Shown piece by piece: positions 1 through 9,072 of a stretch of 64,000 nt of DNA. Both the position numbers and the translations under genes were made by a program. Source of the stretch: Niebla homalea. Lineage: Eukaryota; Ascomycota; Lecanoromycetes; Lecanorales; Ramalinaceae. The notes under the pieces were generated by a model. The model did not search any database, was not told the DNA's origin, and saw only the letters and a list, made by a program, of their open reading frames with translations. The stretch spans positions 1,488,001-1,552,000 of the forward strand of contig JAHGAU010000007.1 in the NCBI GenBank assembly GCA_019925105.1. Reading direction: 5' to 3'. Each line of letters starts with the position of its first letter. The stretch's first letter is position 1.

Positions 1-254
1 TGTACAGCGCTCTCTGAGTTGCATTAACAACATCGGAACATTGGTCTCCGGAGGACAAACGGAGAATCTCTTCCACGAATCGTTCTTATTGGACCTCGTC
101 CAGGCGACAAAGATTAAGAATCTGGCCAAGAAAAGATGTCTTCCATTGCGAGCTCATTTACAGCACGCAACCTCTAATATCCCCTGATGCTACTTGACAA
201 TGTGCTTGACAATGTGCTTCTTCTAGTTCATAGTACCCAGCTCGGTCAATGAAT

Positions 255-1034
255 CTACCCCCAGCGGAACCACCCACGCACCTTATTAATCGCGGCGGCT
301 CCTGCAGCCTTAACAGCTGGTATGGCAGCGGCGGCAACTCCAACAGTCAGAGCGGCAGGTATCGCGAAAGAGGCGCTTAAAGTTCCAAGTGCCCCCATCG
401 ATGTAAGGGAAGCGAACCATGATCCAGCAGGAACAGACGCTCCATAGAACACAGATTGAATGCTTGCGGCAAGCGATCCTTTGATCAATTAGTGACAGCC
501 AATGACATATAAAGACAATAGTTTGTACCCGCGGTAACACCAGCGGATCCGAATCCGGCGAACATGATGACCAAATAGCTAACGCCACCAGCTACCACAG
601 CAGTAAGGAGAGCATTGCGGATCCGCTTTCGAACATCTGAACGAGATGTTAATGGCTGGTAGTGCTAGGGAGGTGCTGGACTTACGCGGCTGTTTTAGGT
701 ACTCCACAAGTTGCTGACCAGTCATCTTCAGCTTAGCCAACGCCCTTATCGTTGCACGCATCTTGTCAGATTGGAGGATGCCGTCAATTGCCCTCACGTT
801 AGCACGGTGAGTCATCCTAGCATTCGTCTCCGAGTAGTCAACCTCATCCGCCTCTGAGCTCGAGCTACGGTCCATCGCCCTATACTGAGCACGATGAATA
901 CTGCTGTTTTCCATTGCTAGGTGCAGATCCGCTGGTCTCGTTCCGAAAGTCTTGAACCTTGTATGTGATGGTGCTAGTCGATGATGAATGATTGAAAGTA
1001 ACAGTGTTAGCAAAAGTTGCAAAGTATTGCCCAT
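255..1034 (-). CDS. IFI6/IFI27 (ISG12)-like membrane protein, copy 1
   Basis: Three-exon gene on the minus strand: exons 1034-686, 636-529 and 478-255, with introns of 49 and 50 nt, both in phase 1. The model gives 226 residues. The first ATG (1034) is a guess; an internal ATG at 914 is equally possible. Exon 1 encodes a polar helical stretch ending in a YLKQP motif. Exons 2 and 3 encode a Gly/Ala-rich hydrophobic segment with the pattern FAGFGSAG followed by YGASVPAGSWFASLTSMG, the signature of the animal interferon-inducible IFI6/IFI27 (ISG12) family. In animals these are small membrane proteins linked to mitochondria and cell death; the fungal role is unknown to me. Two more copies with the same intron positions follow at 1317 and 5388, and this copy is divergent from the 1317 gene. 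The family call is firm; the N-terminus is not. Confidence 0.72.
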
Positions 1035-1316
1035 GAAAGCTTGACGTTAAATAAGTTTGCTCGATAGGCCGCAGTATGCTGCTTTCCAGCCTTGTGGCAA
1101 GCAAACTTAGGATACTTGGAGCAAAAGAAATTTCATTGGGTGAGAATGCTTGATCCACTGAGGCGGGATCATGCAGCCTGACCGCCCAAATCCATTTCAT
1201 TTTTCCGACCTCCTCAACCTCTTATTTTGACTCCTTGCTAGCTCACTGCCTACCTTTCAACTGCAATTGTCACCTATCAAACATTTCCCCCCTCATTTGA
1301 AGGCCTCAAGCTCATC
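1035..1316. promoter_or_regulatory. Shared intergenic region of two divergent IFI6/27-like genes
   Basis: About 280 bp separate the predicted start codons of copy 1 (minus) and copy 2 (plus), so both promoters probably lie here. The 60 bp before 1317 are pyrimidine-rich, as is common just upstream of fungal start codons. If copy 1 really starts at 914 the region is longer. No specific operator is recognised. Confidence 0.35.
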
Positions 1317-1944
1317 ATGTACATCCTCTCCGCAGCCGCCATTGCTTCCAATGTCACTGGCAGCACAGTAGATCTCAGCATTGCGAAACATGCCAGCTCG
1401 CCGATGCATCAAGTCTGGCTATGGACAGCCGTGCACGCACACCATGTTTGGTCATGGCTAGTCACGCACTTTCTCTATCTTCTAGACTGGCTCAAGCAAC
1501 CCCGTACAGCCCCCATATCAACTAATCATGTAGCATACACAATTAATGCCAAATTCCAGATATCCTCGCCGTCATAATGGCATGGTGGATCACTTTTACG
1601 GTCCTTGTCGTCTTTGGTCCTGTTGGCGTCGTCCCTGGTGAGTCATTCCATCTCTCAATAATGTACCTACCCACTTCATTCGGAGCGCTCCGTGTCACTA
1701 GCCACATTAAAAAAACACTTAGGCCACATCCGGCATGACTTCGTGCTGATCCGCGCGCACAGGAACCGCAGCAGCACTTTACCAAGCCGTTTGCTACGGT
1801 GCCTTCACCCCGGCAGGCGGGATCTTTGCCACCCTCACTTCGCTGGGTATGCTCGGGTGGCTGGATCTACTGATATCGCTGATTGCGATGTTTGGAGCGA
1901 CGGTGGTGGCGGGCATCGTATGGGCTTGCGGGGCTGGGCGGTAA
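1317..1944 (+). CDS. IFI6/IFI27 (ISG12)-like membrane protein, copy 2
   Basis: Exons 1317-1503, 1560-1637 and 1763-1944 give 148 residues. The introns are 56 and 125 nt, both phase 1, at positions equivalent to copies 1 and 3. Exon 1 ends in WLKQP, as copy 1 does, and the codon formed across intron 1 is His in both. Exon 2 encodes a hydrophobic helix ending FGPVGVVPG. Exon 3 holds the family core YGAFTPAGGIFATLTSLG followed by a second hydrophobic stretch and a stop at 1942. The downstream frame stays open to 2102 only in another frame, so this stop is preferred. It is the shortest of the three paralogues. The product is likely a small integral membrane protein; its function in fungi is not known to me. 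Confidence 0.75.
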
Positions 1945-2658
1945 GGATGGATGGAACGAGCAAAGGGGCTAGGACGATTTGGGTTGGGGCTGGTTTCATT
2001 GGTTGGTGGCTCGATGATTATTATAGCAGTTTGCTGATTGATCAGGATGGGCTGTGGACACCGCGAGATGGTTCTTGGGGACGTCGATTCTGCTTTCTGT
2101 AAACAGACGTAGGCCGAAGAGATTGGGATTGGAGGGAGATGGTCTTGATTATATACATCTAGCTATGCATCATATACATCTAGCATTCATGACAACAATG
2201 GAGGCGATCTCACGTGTGTCTCTTTTAACAGTCAAAACCCACAGACGACTAAGATCTTATTAGAATGGCTGCCTCCACAAGCTGGCCCAGGAGGGGCATT
2301 GAAGTGTCATCACCACCGCCCCGGTGATGACAGATTCACAGCACCATGCCTGATCTGGACAGTGCTCTCCAGCGTTGGACCTGGTATAAAGTTTATTATC
2401 AGCTTTAGCGCACCGGATGGGGTCTTGCCGTCTGCCGACCCGTCATGCCACGTGCATAGGTTGCCAATGTGAATACTAGTGACGTATGTTGTATCAAGTG
2501 AATGAATTTGCGAACAGAGGTTTATTGCAGCAGCAATGCATGGTGTCCAGTGTAGAATGCAATTTTCATGGACTCGATGGCCAATTAATGCATATTTCAC
2601 CTGAATGGTCGATTTCCGCCACATTCATTCTCTCAGTCCTTACATATGTATAAACATA
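1945..2658. other. Intergenic, no gene seen
   Basis: The 3' flanks of IFI-like copy 2 (plus) and of the DUF6593-like gene (minus) meet here. The only structure noted is a 13-mer, ATATACATCTAGC, present twice at 2151-2163 and 2172-2184. Short ORFs are present but have no family-like features. Confidence 0.4.
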
Positions 2659-3609
2659 TCACGCCCCACCCCCTCCCGCCGCCGAAGCATTGTTCCTCCT
2701 CTTCCTGTACATCATCTCCGCCAACCTCGTCAACACCACCTCATCCATCAGCGGCCCCGTCACCGCGCACGGCCCGAGCAGCACCAGCTTCCCCTCCTTA
2801 CTCAACGCCCAACTGCTGTTCTCCCACCGCGCCAGCACCTGTTCCCGCTGATCCAGCAGCACTTGACCCCCGGACATGCCCTGATCCTTCCACCTCAATT
2901 CCCCCTGCACATCGGGCACGCCCGCGCGGGACACGAACTTGTGCCCGCTGGCCAACCAGCCGTTGGACTGGAGGGGCAGGGGTTGGTTGTGGAGGGTGAG
3001 GTCGATGGCGCTGGAGAAGGAGTGGAAGGTGATGGTACCGATGACGGTGTTGTTGGATGATGCAGTGCCGTGGAGTTCGAGGTTGGGTTTGGACCAGCTG
3101 TGCGTGCGGTAGGTGTACAGCGGTGTCGTCTTGTCGGAGTCGGTGATGGTGCCTTGGCTCGAGGAGGTGTTGTAGATGTGGAGGGTCCGTGGTTGGATCG
3201 CGGTGGCGTTGGATACACCGATAAACGGACTGGGTGAGTGATGCGGGGAGGGCTGTGGGACGAAGCTGAGGCTTTGTTGCGGCGGAAGGCGCGGGCTCTT
3301 CCCACCTAGCTGAGGTGATGGGTGGGGGGAGTATTTGGCGTCTTGGCCGGGGCCATAGTGAGCTCCGTTCTGAGGCTGCAGATACGGGCTTCTCTCGCCT
3401 GGTTGAGGGTACGCTTGCTGAGGAGGTTGAGCCTGAGTACCAGGATTATTGTAGGAACTTTGCTGGGGAGGAGGGTAACTGTATCCCTGCTGTTGTGCAG
3501 GGACTTCGTTGTAGGAAGTTGACGAAGTGCTGTAAGGGTTCGGTTGAGCTGAATAAGGCGGTGGTGGTGCCGCTGTGTCTGAATTAAAGTGACCTCTCAA
3601 TCCGGCCAT
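2659..3609 (-). CDS. DUF6593 / tubby C-terminal-like domain protein
   Basis: Single-exon ORF of 316 residues. Residues 1-130 are low complexity, rich in Pro, Gln, Tyr and Ser, with PPPPY and PNPY motifs near the start that could recruit WW-domain proteins. Residues from about 140 to 300 form a beta-rich domain that begins TLHIYNTSSS and contains YTYRTHSW and FVSRAGVPDVQGELRWKD, then VLLDQREQVLARWENSSW and a C-terminal helix with LTRLAEMMYRKRR. This layout matches the fungal DUF6593 family, related to the LURP-one/tubby C-terminal fold. Proteins of this fold can bind membrane phosphoinositides, but no activity is shown for this family as far as I know. It lies between two IFI6/27-like genes. 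The start ATG at 3609 is the only one fitting the Pro-rich N-terminus. Confidence 0.72.
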   Translation of the reverse strand: MAGLRGHFNSDTAAPPPPYSAQPNPYSTSSTSYNEVPAQQQGYSYPPPQQSSYNNPGTQAQPPQQAYPQPGERSPYLQPQNGAHYGPGQDAKYSPHPSPQLGGKSPRLPPQQSLSFVPQPSPHHSPSPFIGVSNATAIQPRTLHIYNTSSSQGTITDSDKTTPLYTYRTHSWSKPNLELHGTASSNNTVIGTITFHSFSSAIDLTLHNQPLPLQSNGWLASGHKFVSRAGVPDVQGELRWKDQGMSGGQVLLDQREQVLARWENSSWALSKEGKLVLLGPCAVTGPLMDEVVLTRLAEMMYRKRRNNASAAGGGGA

Positions 3610-5387
3610 CGTTGGTACGAATATGTGACTTTTGCATTGACTGAGCTCAGGATGCTGAAGACGTGACTGAGGGAAGAAGCCATAATAATGAAAGCAAAGT
3701 CAGGGGGCGAATGGCTCAGCTGGAGAGGCTGAGCTGAAGCGATGTTTCAGAACCTAGGAGGTGACGTTGAGCAGGGCTGATTTAGGTTTTCACACTCATT
3801 TGCACGGTTCTATTTCCGGCGGAGTATATAACCGAGAGTGATCTAGCGGCGGCCTAGAAGGGCTGAAGGGCTTATAGGTAGCAACCTTAATACTTCGACC
3901 ATAGACATCGAAGCAAGTTTACGATTACATAGTGAAAGTCATGGCCATTGGCTACAACGATCAACTAGCTACGAAATCAAGGGGATCCATGTTGCTCAGC
4001 GCTGACCCCATACAAATCTAATGGTTGCAATACAGACACGTGTGAGCGTAATACTTGCGAGCCTGCTAACCAAGACGCCTAAATCTCACATACGAAGCTA
4101 TCAATCCTTCTTCCTACCTCAGGGGTTGGATTTATCCACTAGATTGAGCTGACGGGATGAACCCTGCTGTCCTCGGTTATGGGTCATTGCCACATTGCTA
4201 GTGCGATGATGTGTGCCCTTTACGTGCTCCTAGGTATCGATTATCTAACGACAGCTCAATCAAACGCCTCTCGGCTGCATTGCCATAAGTGTCCTTCGGA
4301 TTCATCTCACACAAAACAAGCAACCGGAGCCCGTGCGCTGCAAATCTTTTCTACTGTGCATCATGTGATCAAACGATATTGCCACATCTAGCGTTCGGTA
4401 CAGCAGATAAACATCAGCCATCTTCTTCAGAAACGAGTTCTCTATATATCGAACCCGGACAATCCTAGGACAACGGGAGAGGAGAGTTACACTTTGAAAG
4501 GCAACTGATTGTCTTCGCGCCATCCTTGCATGACATGTTGTTGCATTTTGGCCGATCTTCTTGCGGTGGCTCGAGTCATAAAGTAACTTTTGCGATGTTC
4601 GCTTGTAGATCCCATTCTGGGAATGTCTTTCGTGTATGGAGAATGTTGTATACACCAGAACAACATGGATCCCATGTTGGACTTAGGTCGAGAACGTCTT
4701 GGAAGCATTTTCTCCATTTTGTTCGTGGGTTGGCATTCTTGTATCGCATCAAGTGGGGTTCGTCCCACGCTGGACTTGAGAACAGTAGGTAGATATCGAA
4801 GGTGTTTGGTTCACTCCCACAGATGTCTTGGGGAATTCCTATCTGACAAAGCGATCTTGACTCCACGTTTCAATGGACTCGGCGCCTGCACTGCGCTTAC
4901 TTCCTGACGATGCATCTCTCTGTCTTCCCATTTGTGTCCTCCTTCTGCGCGTTAACGAGACGTCTTCTCATTCTCACTAAAACATGATCAGACCCTGGTC
5001 TTCCATCGCTGGGAGCGGCTTTCGGTGGGATAACATCGTCATTGATTGTATGAGACCTGCATCTGGTTATTCTCAAGCCTGGTGAGCTTTGTTGAGGCCA
5101 CATCCGATCTGTGCAGAGCACTAGCATAATTGAGAACCACTATGAGAGGTGGAGCACACCTGAAAAGATGTCAAGCTAGGTCCTCTACACACGTAATTGT
5201 ATCTTCTGTAGATCGAAATCCGAGGATCATCCGCCATTGGATGATGTGTCGGCAGCCTGCAGGAAGGATGTCCTCGCCCCACTAGTACAGCCTTGCGACT
5301 TCAGGTCACAAACCATCACTCTCCTTCACCTCATCCACTCCTAGCAATTCACGACACGACAGAAAATACACGTAGCACCCAACAACA
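3610..5387. other. Intergenic region of 1.8 kb, no supported gene
   Basis: Several overlapping short ORFs at 4300-4900 on both strands contradict one another and match nothing I know. A TATA-like GTATATAACC occurs near 3825, possibly belonging to the minus-strand gene. Positions 4843-4870 resemble 52191-52218 (24 of 28 bases), and 4857-4872 is identical to 49109-49124, so relic repeat DNA is possible. A pyrimidine-rich leader precedes 5388. Confidence 0.4.
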
Positions 5388-6230
5388 ATGGCTCCCTCGT
5401 TTCCTACCGATGACCTCTTCCAGCGGGCGGCAGGTCTCGCAGATACTATCCGCACCAAAGCACCCGAAGCTCTAGCTGCTGCGAAGCACGACCCTAGGCT
5501 TCACAGTACGCTCGAAACGCTCCGCACCAGAGGATCCGAGGTGCTAGCAGCTGCCAAGAACGATCCCAACTTGTGCAACGCGATTGAGACGCTCCGCACC
5601 CGAAGCTCCGACGTCCTAGCTGCCGCGAAGAACGATCCCAACTTGCACAACGCCTTGGACGTCCTCCGTACCAAGGCCCCTCTGTATCTCGCTGCCGTAG
5701 AGCAGAACCCCCAATTCCAGAAGGCGGCCGAGGCAATCCGCACGCATGGCCCGGATGCCCTGGCTTTTCTCAAGCGCCCGGGTATGCAAAATTTCCCGAA
5801 TTTGTTGTGGTTCATCCCAGCAAAAACAATCAATACTGACCGACTTCACAACTGTGTAGAAGTTCAAAAGGCTCTCATAGCGGGAGGCCTCAGTGCAGGC
5901 GGGGCGGGCCTCATCGTTGCACTGGCAGGATTCGGGCCTGTGGGGATAGCCGCTGGTGAGTTTTGCTTGGGTCCAGAGTTGCTGGCGGATTTTTTGCACC
6001 ACATGTGTGTATGACGCTGACGGCATGACGTCGTGACAGGTTCCCCTGCAGCCATGTTTCAATCGTGGGCGTATGGAGGGGCCACGCCCGGCGGGAGTGC
6101 GTTCGCAGGGCTGACTGCGATGGGGATGAATGGGCAGATACCGACCTTGGTGCTGGGGACAGCCGTTGGTGCGGGGATTTTGGCCGCGGTGGGGACTGCA
6201 GCTTTTGATCGGGAGAGGGCAAAACTGTGA
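5388..6230 (+). CDS. IFI6/IFI27 (ISG12)-like protein with 24-residue repeats, copy 3
   Basis: Exons 5388-5781, 5860-5955 and 6040-6230 encode 226 residues; introns of 78 and 84 nt are both phase 1. The first intron keeps the frame open but has a clear donor GTATGC, a branch TACTGAC and an acceptor TAG, and sits exactly where copies 1 and 2 have theirs. Residues 21-131 are four and a half tandem units of 24 residues, each starting (I/L)RT and containing a LAAAK-DP-type core, predicted amphipathic helix. Exon 1 ends FLKRP, as in the paralogues. Exons 2 and 3 give the membrane core, with LAGFGPVGIAAG and YGGATPGGSAFAGLTAMG. The helical repeat array distinguishes it from the other two copies. Confidence 0.8.
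5448..5781 (+). repeat. 72-bp in-frame tandem repeat (24-residue helical unit)
   Basis: Within exon 1 of IFI-like copy 3, units start at residues 21, 45, 69, 93 and 117 (the last partial). Units 2 and 3 are the closest, sharing VLAAAKNDPNL. Units 1 and 4 are more diverged, consistent with outward expansion from the middle. Confidence 0.8.
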
Positions 6231-6555
6231 TGAAGGCGGTGGGTAAGAGGTCTCAGACGGCATTCCCCCTGGTCTGCTGGACAGCTAAGCTCTTGCAGCA
6301 ACAAAGGGACCAGACGATTGGGAGCAGGAAGTCGGCTAGAGTCTTCGATGACTCGGTCCGGTGCAAGGAAGATCTAAAGGTCAGCTTTGCATCAACACTG
6401 TTATCCCGAGCAAGAGACATATATGCGGCATTAACAGACAAGGTTGAGGCATGACCAGCAGGGTGTTCGCTTCATTAAGCTAGCTCTATCAAATCACATT
6501 TTACTTCCGATACCATGCATGATGAATCTTGACCTCGTGAGGGCTACTTGCCCTT
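6231..6555. other. Intergenic between convergent genes
   Basis: The 3' flanks of IFI-like copy 3 and the Bli-3-like gene. A 75-codon ORF at 6227-6454 has no recognisable features and is probably 3' untranslated sequence. Nothing else seen. Confidence 0.4.
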
Positions 6556-7490
6556 TCAGCGCCCTGCGGAACAAGATTAGACTGATCTCTTGATAAGGGG
6601 CACGGACGGACGAGACAGACGTACATTGCACCAACTCGTCTTCACTGATCTCCCTCAGTTTATTCACCTTTGGACTCTGTCCAGTGATCGCCCCCTTCGC
6701 GATGTCCAAACCTCTACCCATAAAAGTTCCCTCTGCAATAGCATAGGTAGCGGTCTTCGCAAACACCTTGATGCATCCGATCCTCGGATCTTCGGGCCCT
6801 CCGTCATGCTTGCCATCTTCAAGATCACCCAACCACGCCTTGAGGCCTGGAGAGTAGTACTTGCGGACCATCTCGCGATCCGTGACGATCTGTGCCTCCC
6901 CACTGATCGAGGCCCATTCACCAGTCGGGTTGAGAAATGCGATGTTGATCTTGGGGTCAGATTTGAGGTCGTCGGTCTTGCCGGACTCGGTGTTGGTGTG
7001 GAAGATGAGGTCGATGCCATGGCCCTCCTTTACAAAAAAATTGTCGTCAGCTGCTAGGAGAGACCGGCTTGCAAGGCAAGGCAAGGCATAGCGACAACCA
7101 TGGAAGCTCAGGATAACATACCTTTGCCGCCATTGCCATGCATCTCGAAGTCAGAAGGCCGCTGCTTTCTATCCGGGTGGTCATCATGCCGAACTTGCAC
7201 GCATCAATGAATTTAGTGAGCTCCTCGACTTTGGTCTTGAGGTCTGGGGTATCGAGGTTGGTGGCCTTGTAGGGGTCGGCGGGCTTGTCACCGGTGTCCG
7301 TGTTGCTGAAAGACATGTTGCTGGAAGTTGATGCGTACGATCTTCGAAGATTGCGAGCGTAGGGAATTTGCTCTGCTCGACACGACGGGTGAGTGACGAA
7401 TGCTGAGACGATTGGTGGAAACGATGTACGAGATGAGGAGATGCGAGAGATCGGAAGCTTAGATGACAAACGAGATTTCGCTAAGCTCAT
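6556..7490 (-). CDS. Bli-3-like general stress protein, FMN-binding split barrel
   Basis: Three exons: from the start to 7122, 7027-6625 and 6563-6556, with introns of 94 and 61 nt. The last exon adds only Trp-Arg before the stop. The body contains FGMMTTRIESSGLLTSRCM, IDLIFHTNTESGKTDDLKS, NIAFLNPTGEWASISGEA and YYSPGLKAWLGDLEDG, as in the pyridoxamine-phosphate-oxidase-like general stress family (Pfam Pyrid_ox_like), to which Neurospora blue-light-induced BLI-3 belongs. These proteins bind FMN or FAD; their physiological reaction is unclear. Homologues usually start at the Met at 7316 (201 residues). The frame is open upstream to an ATG at 7490 (259 residues), and this extension is rich in Arg and Ser and ends RRSYAST, like a cleavable mitochondrial presequence. 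Which start is used is undecided. Confidence 0.8.
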
Positions 7491-7840
7491 TGCTCGGGTC
7501 AAGTGCTCACCTTCTCAGTTTATCAAAGCCTATGGATGAGGATGAGGGATGTTCTCTACAGTGGTTGCAGTTGCACACATCATCATCGGTCAATGACATC
7601 AGATCTTCCACGCCAAGCCCCGAAATCCCCCCACATCATCACTTCATCGAGTAACTCTATAACCACATGCACAATGGTGTTTTTGGGAGGATATCAAAAT
7701 TAGGAACGATAATTGTTTGCCTCAGCTACCTTGCCGAGAACAAGATTGCGACGAATCTAGGTCACTGAAGAAAATGTCCTGAGTCGCTGTGCAAAGTGGC
7801 TGTGAGATCTTGATCCATGCTGTCTCATGCCAAATGCTCC
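7491..7840. other. Intergenic, upstream of the Bli-3-like gene
   Basis: Holds the presumed promoter of the minus-strand Bli-3-like gene and the 3' flank of the F-box gene. No gene or clear motif seen. Confidence 0.35.
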
Positions 7841-8458
7841 CTACCCAACACTCCACATCCCCACTTCCCCCGCCATGATTATACCCAGCACGTCCCCCTT
7901 CCCTAGCCCAACCCACAAATTCACCACCACCGCCAACATCAACCCCACCAGCATCCACCATAGCACTACATTCCCCCAGACCTCCCCAACCCACCTCGCC
8001 ATCCCCATCTCCAACCACCACCACCACCTACCCACAAGCATCCCCTTCACCCCCCGCATCCTCACCTTCCCTTCCCCACCCCCACAAGTCCTCCCCACAA
8101 GCACCTCACACCCCCCCTCCACCCCCCTGAGCGCACACTCCCGATGCCCCCTCCTCCTCGCCATCAACCCCCTCACTTCCCCGCCACCACCCAGGCAGAA
8201 CAGCCCATCAGTCTTGAAGTAGCAGGACCGTCCCGGGCAGGGCAAGCCGCGCTCGTGGCGCGAGAGCAGCCAGGACACTTTGGACGGGATGGAGGTCCCG
8301 CCCGCGCTGGGGACGAGGTCGTAGAAGTGGCGGGATGTGTGTTTGAGGGCGAGGGCGTCGGGGTAGGGGAGGTGGCTGGTTATCAGGGTGTGGAGTTCGG
8401 GGGGCAGGGTTGCGAGCGCGGCGGTGAGGGGATGGGGTAGTGCTGGTGGTTGTGGCAT
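7841..8458 (-). CDS. F-box protein with hydrophobic C-terminal tail
   Basis: Single ORF of 205 residues. Residues 15-50 carry an F-box: LATLPPELHTLITSHLPYPD followed by ALALKHTSRHFYDL, the pattern that binds Skp1 in SCF ubiquitin ligases. The middle is Gly/Arg-rich. The last 70 residues hold a Trp cluster (WWWWLEMG) and a hydrophobic stretch WWMLVGLMLAVVVNLWVGLG, probably a membrane anchor. A minimal F-box plus a C-terminal hydrophobic segment is seen in many uncharacterised fungal proteins. The substrate is unknown. The region is very G-rich on the coding strand, so opposite-strand ORFs are shadows. The start ATG at 8458 lies ten codons before the F-box. Confidence 0.72.
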   Translation of the reverse strand: MPQPPALPHPLTAALATLPPELHTLITSHLPYPDALALKHTSRHFYDLVPSAGGTSIPSKVSWLLSRHERGLPCPGRSCYFKTDGLFCLGGGGEVRGLMARRRGHRECALRGVEGGCEVLVGRTCGGGEGKVRMRGVKGMLVGRWWWWLEMGMARWVGEVWGNVVLWWMLVGLMLAVVVNLWVGLGKGDVLGIIMAGEVGMWSVG

Positions 8459-9072
8459 CGTGTGGGCGGATTGAAAGAAAACAGGGCAGGGAGGGAGAGA
8501 GAGAGAGAGAGGGTGCTTGTGTGAGAGAGGTCCTCGGACAGCTTATGAAAGGAGGAGAGGATGTTCCTAAATGAAAAGCGCGCGTGCAATAGGACGTGGC
8601 AGGCGGATGGGAGTAGATGAAGGTTTTTTCCCCTTTGGCAAAGTTGTGGTTGCCTGGATCCACGGTAGGATATTCTGTTGTTCAGTGGGTGAAACCCGCA
8701 ATGGACGATCTGGCTTCTTCGAAAACAGGGATGACCGCATCATTTAGCATAGAGTTGACCTTTGCTGCATCGCAATTGTTCGCGAAGGCTAGAGAATGGG
8801 GAATACGATTACTTGCTTGCACTGAGATTCTACATTGAGCGGGCTCAGTTCCGCCCAAATCGAGACTCAGGGGTAATGGTTGGTAGCCAATCAAACGCAC
8901 GTACCGTAGTAGGTCAAGAATTAGTACATTTTTGGTATCACGAACAACTTTTATGGGGACGAACAGTGCACCAGCGTTACATCGTGTATGTAAATTCATC
9001 ATAACAGAACATCTTACACGGCTTCGTATCGTTCCTACAAATGGTCTTCCTTGAAGTATGTAATCTCCTTTT
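8459..9072. other. Intergenic, with a short GA repeat
   Basis: A (GA)n run of about nine units near 8494-8511 lies 40 bp upstream of the F-box start. The rest (8520-9072) contains short ORFs without family signal. Confidence 0.4.

Noticed and set aside
4487..4907. Four overlapping ORFs of about 90-105 codons on both strands
   Set aside because: They contradict one another, have no domain, and none has a convincing start or splice context.
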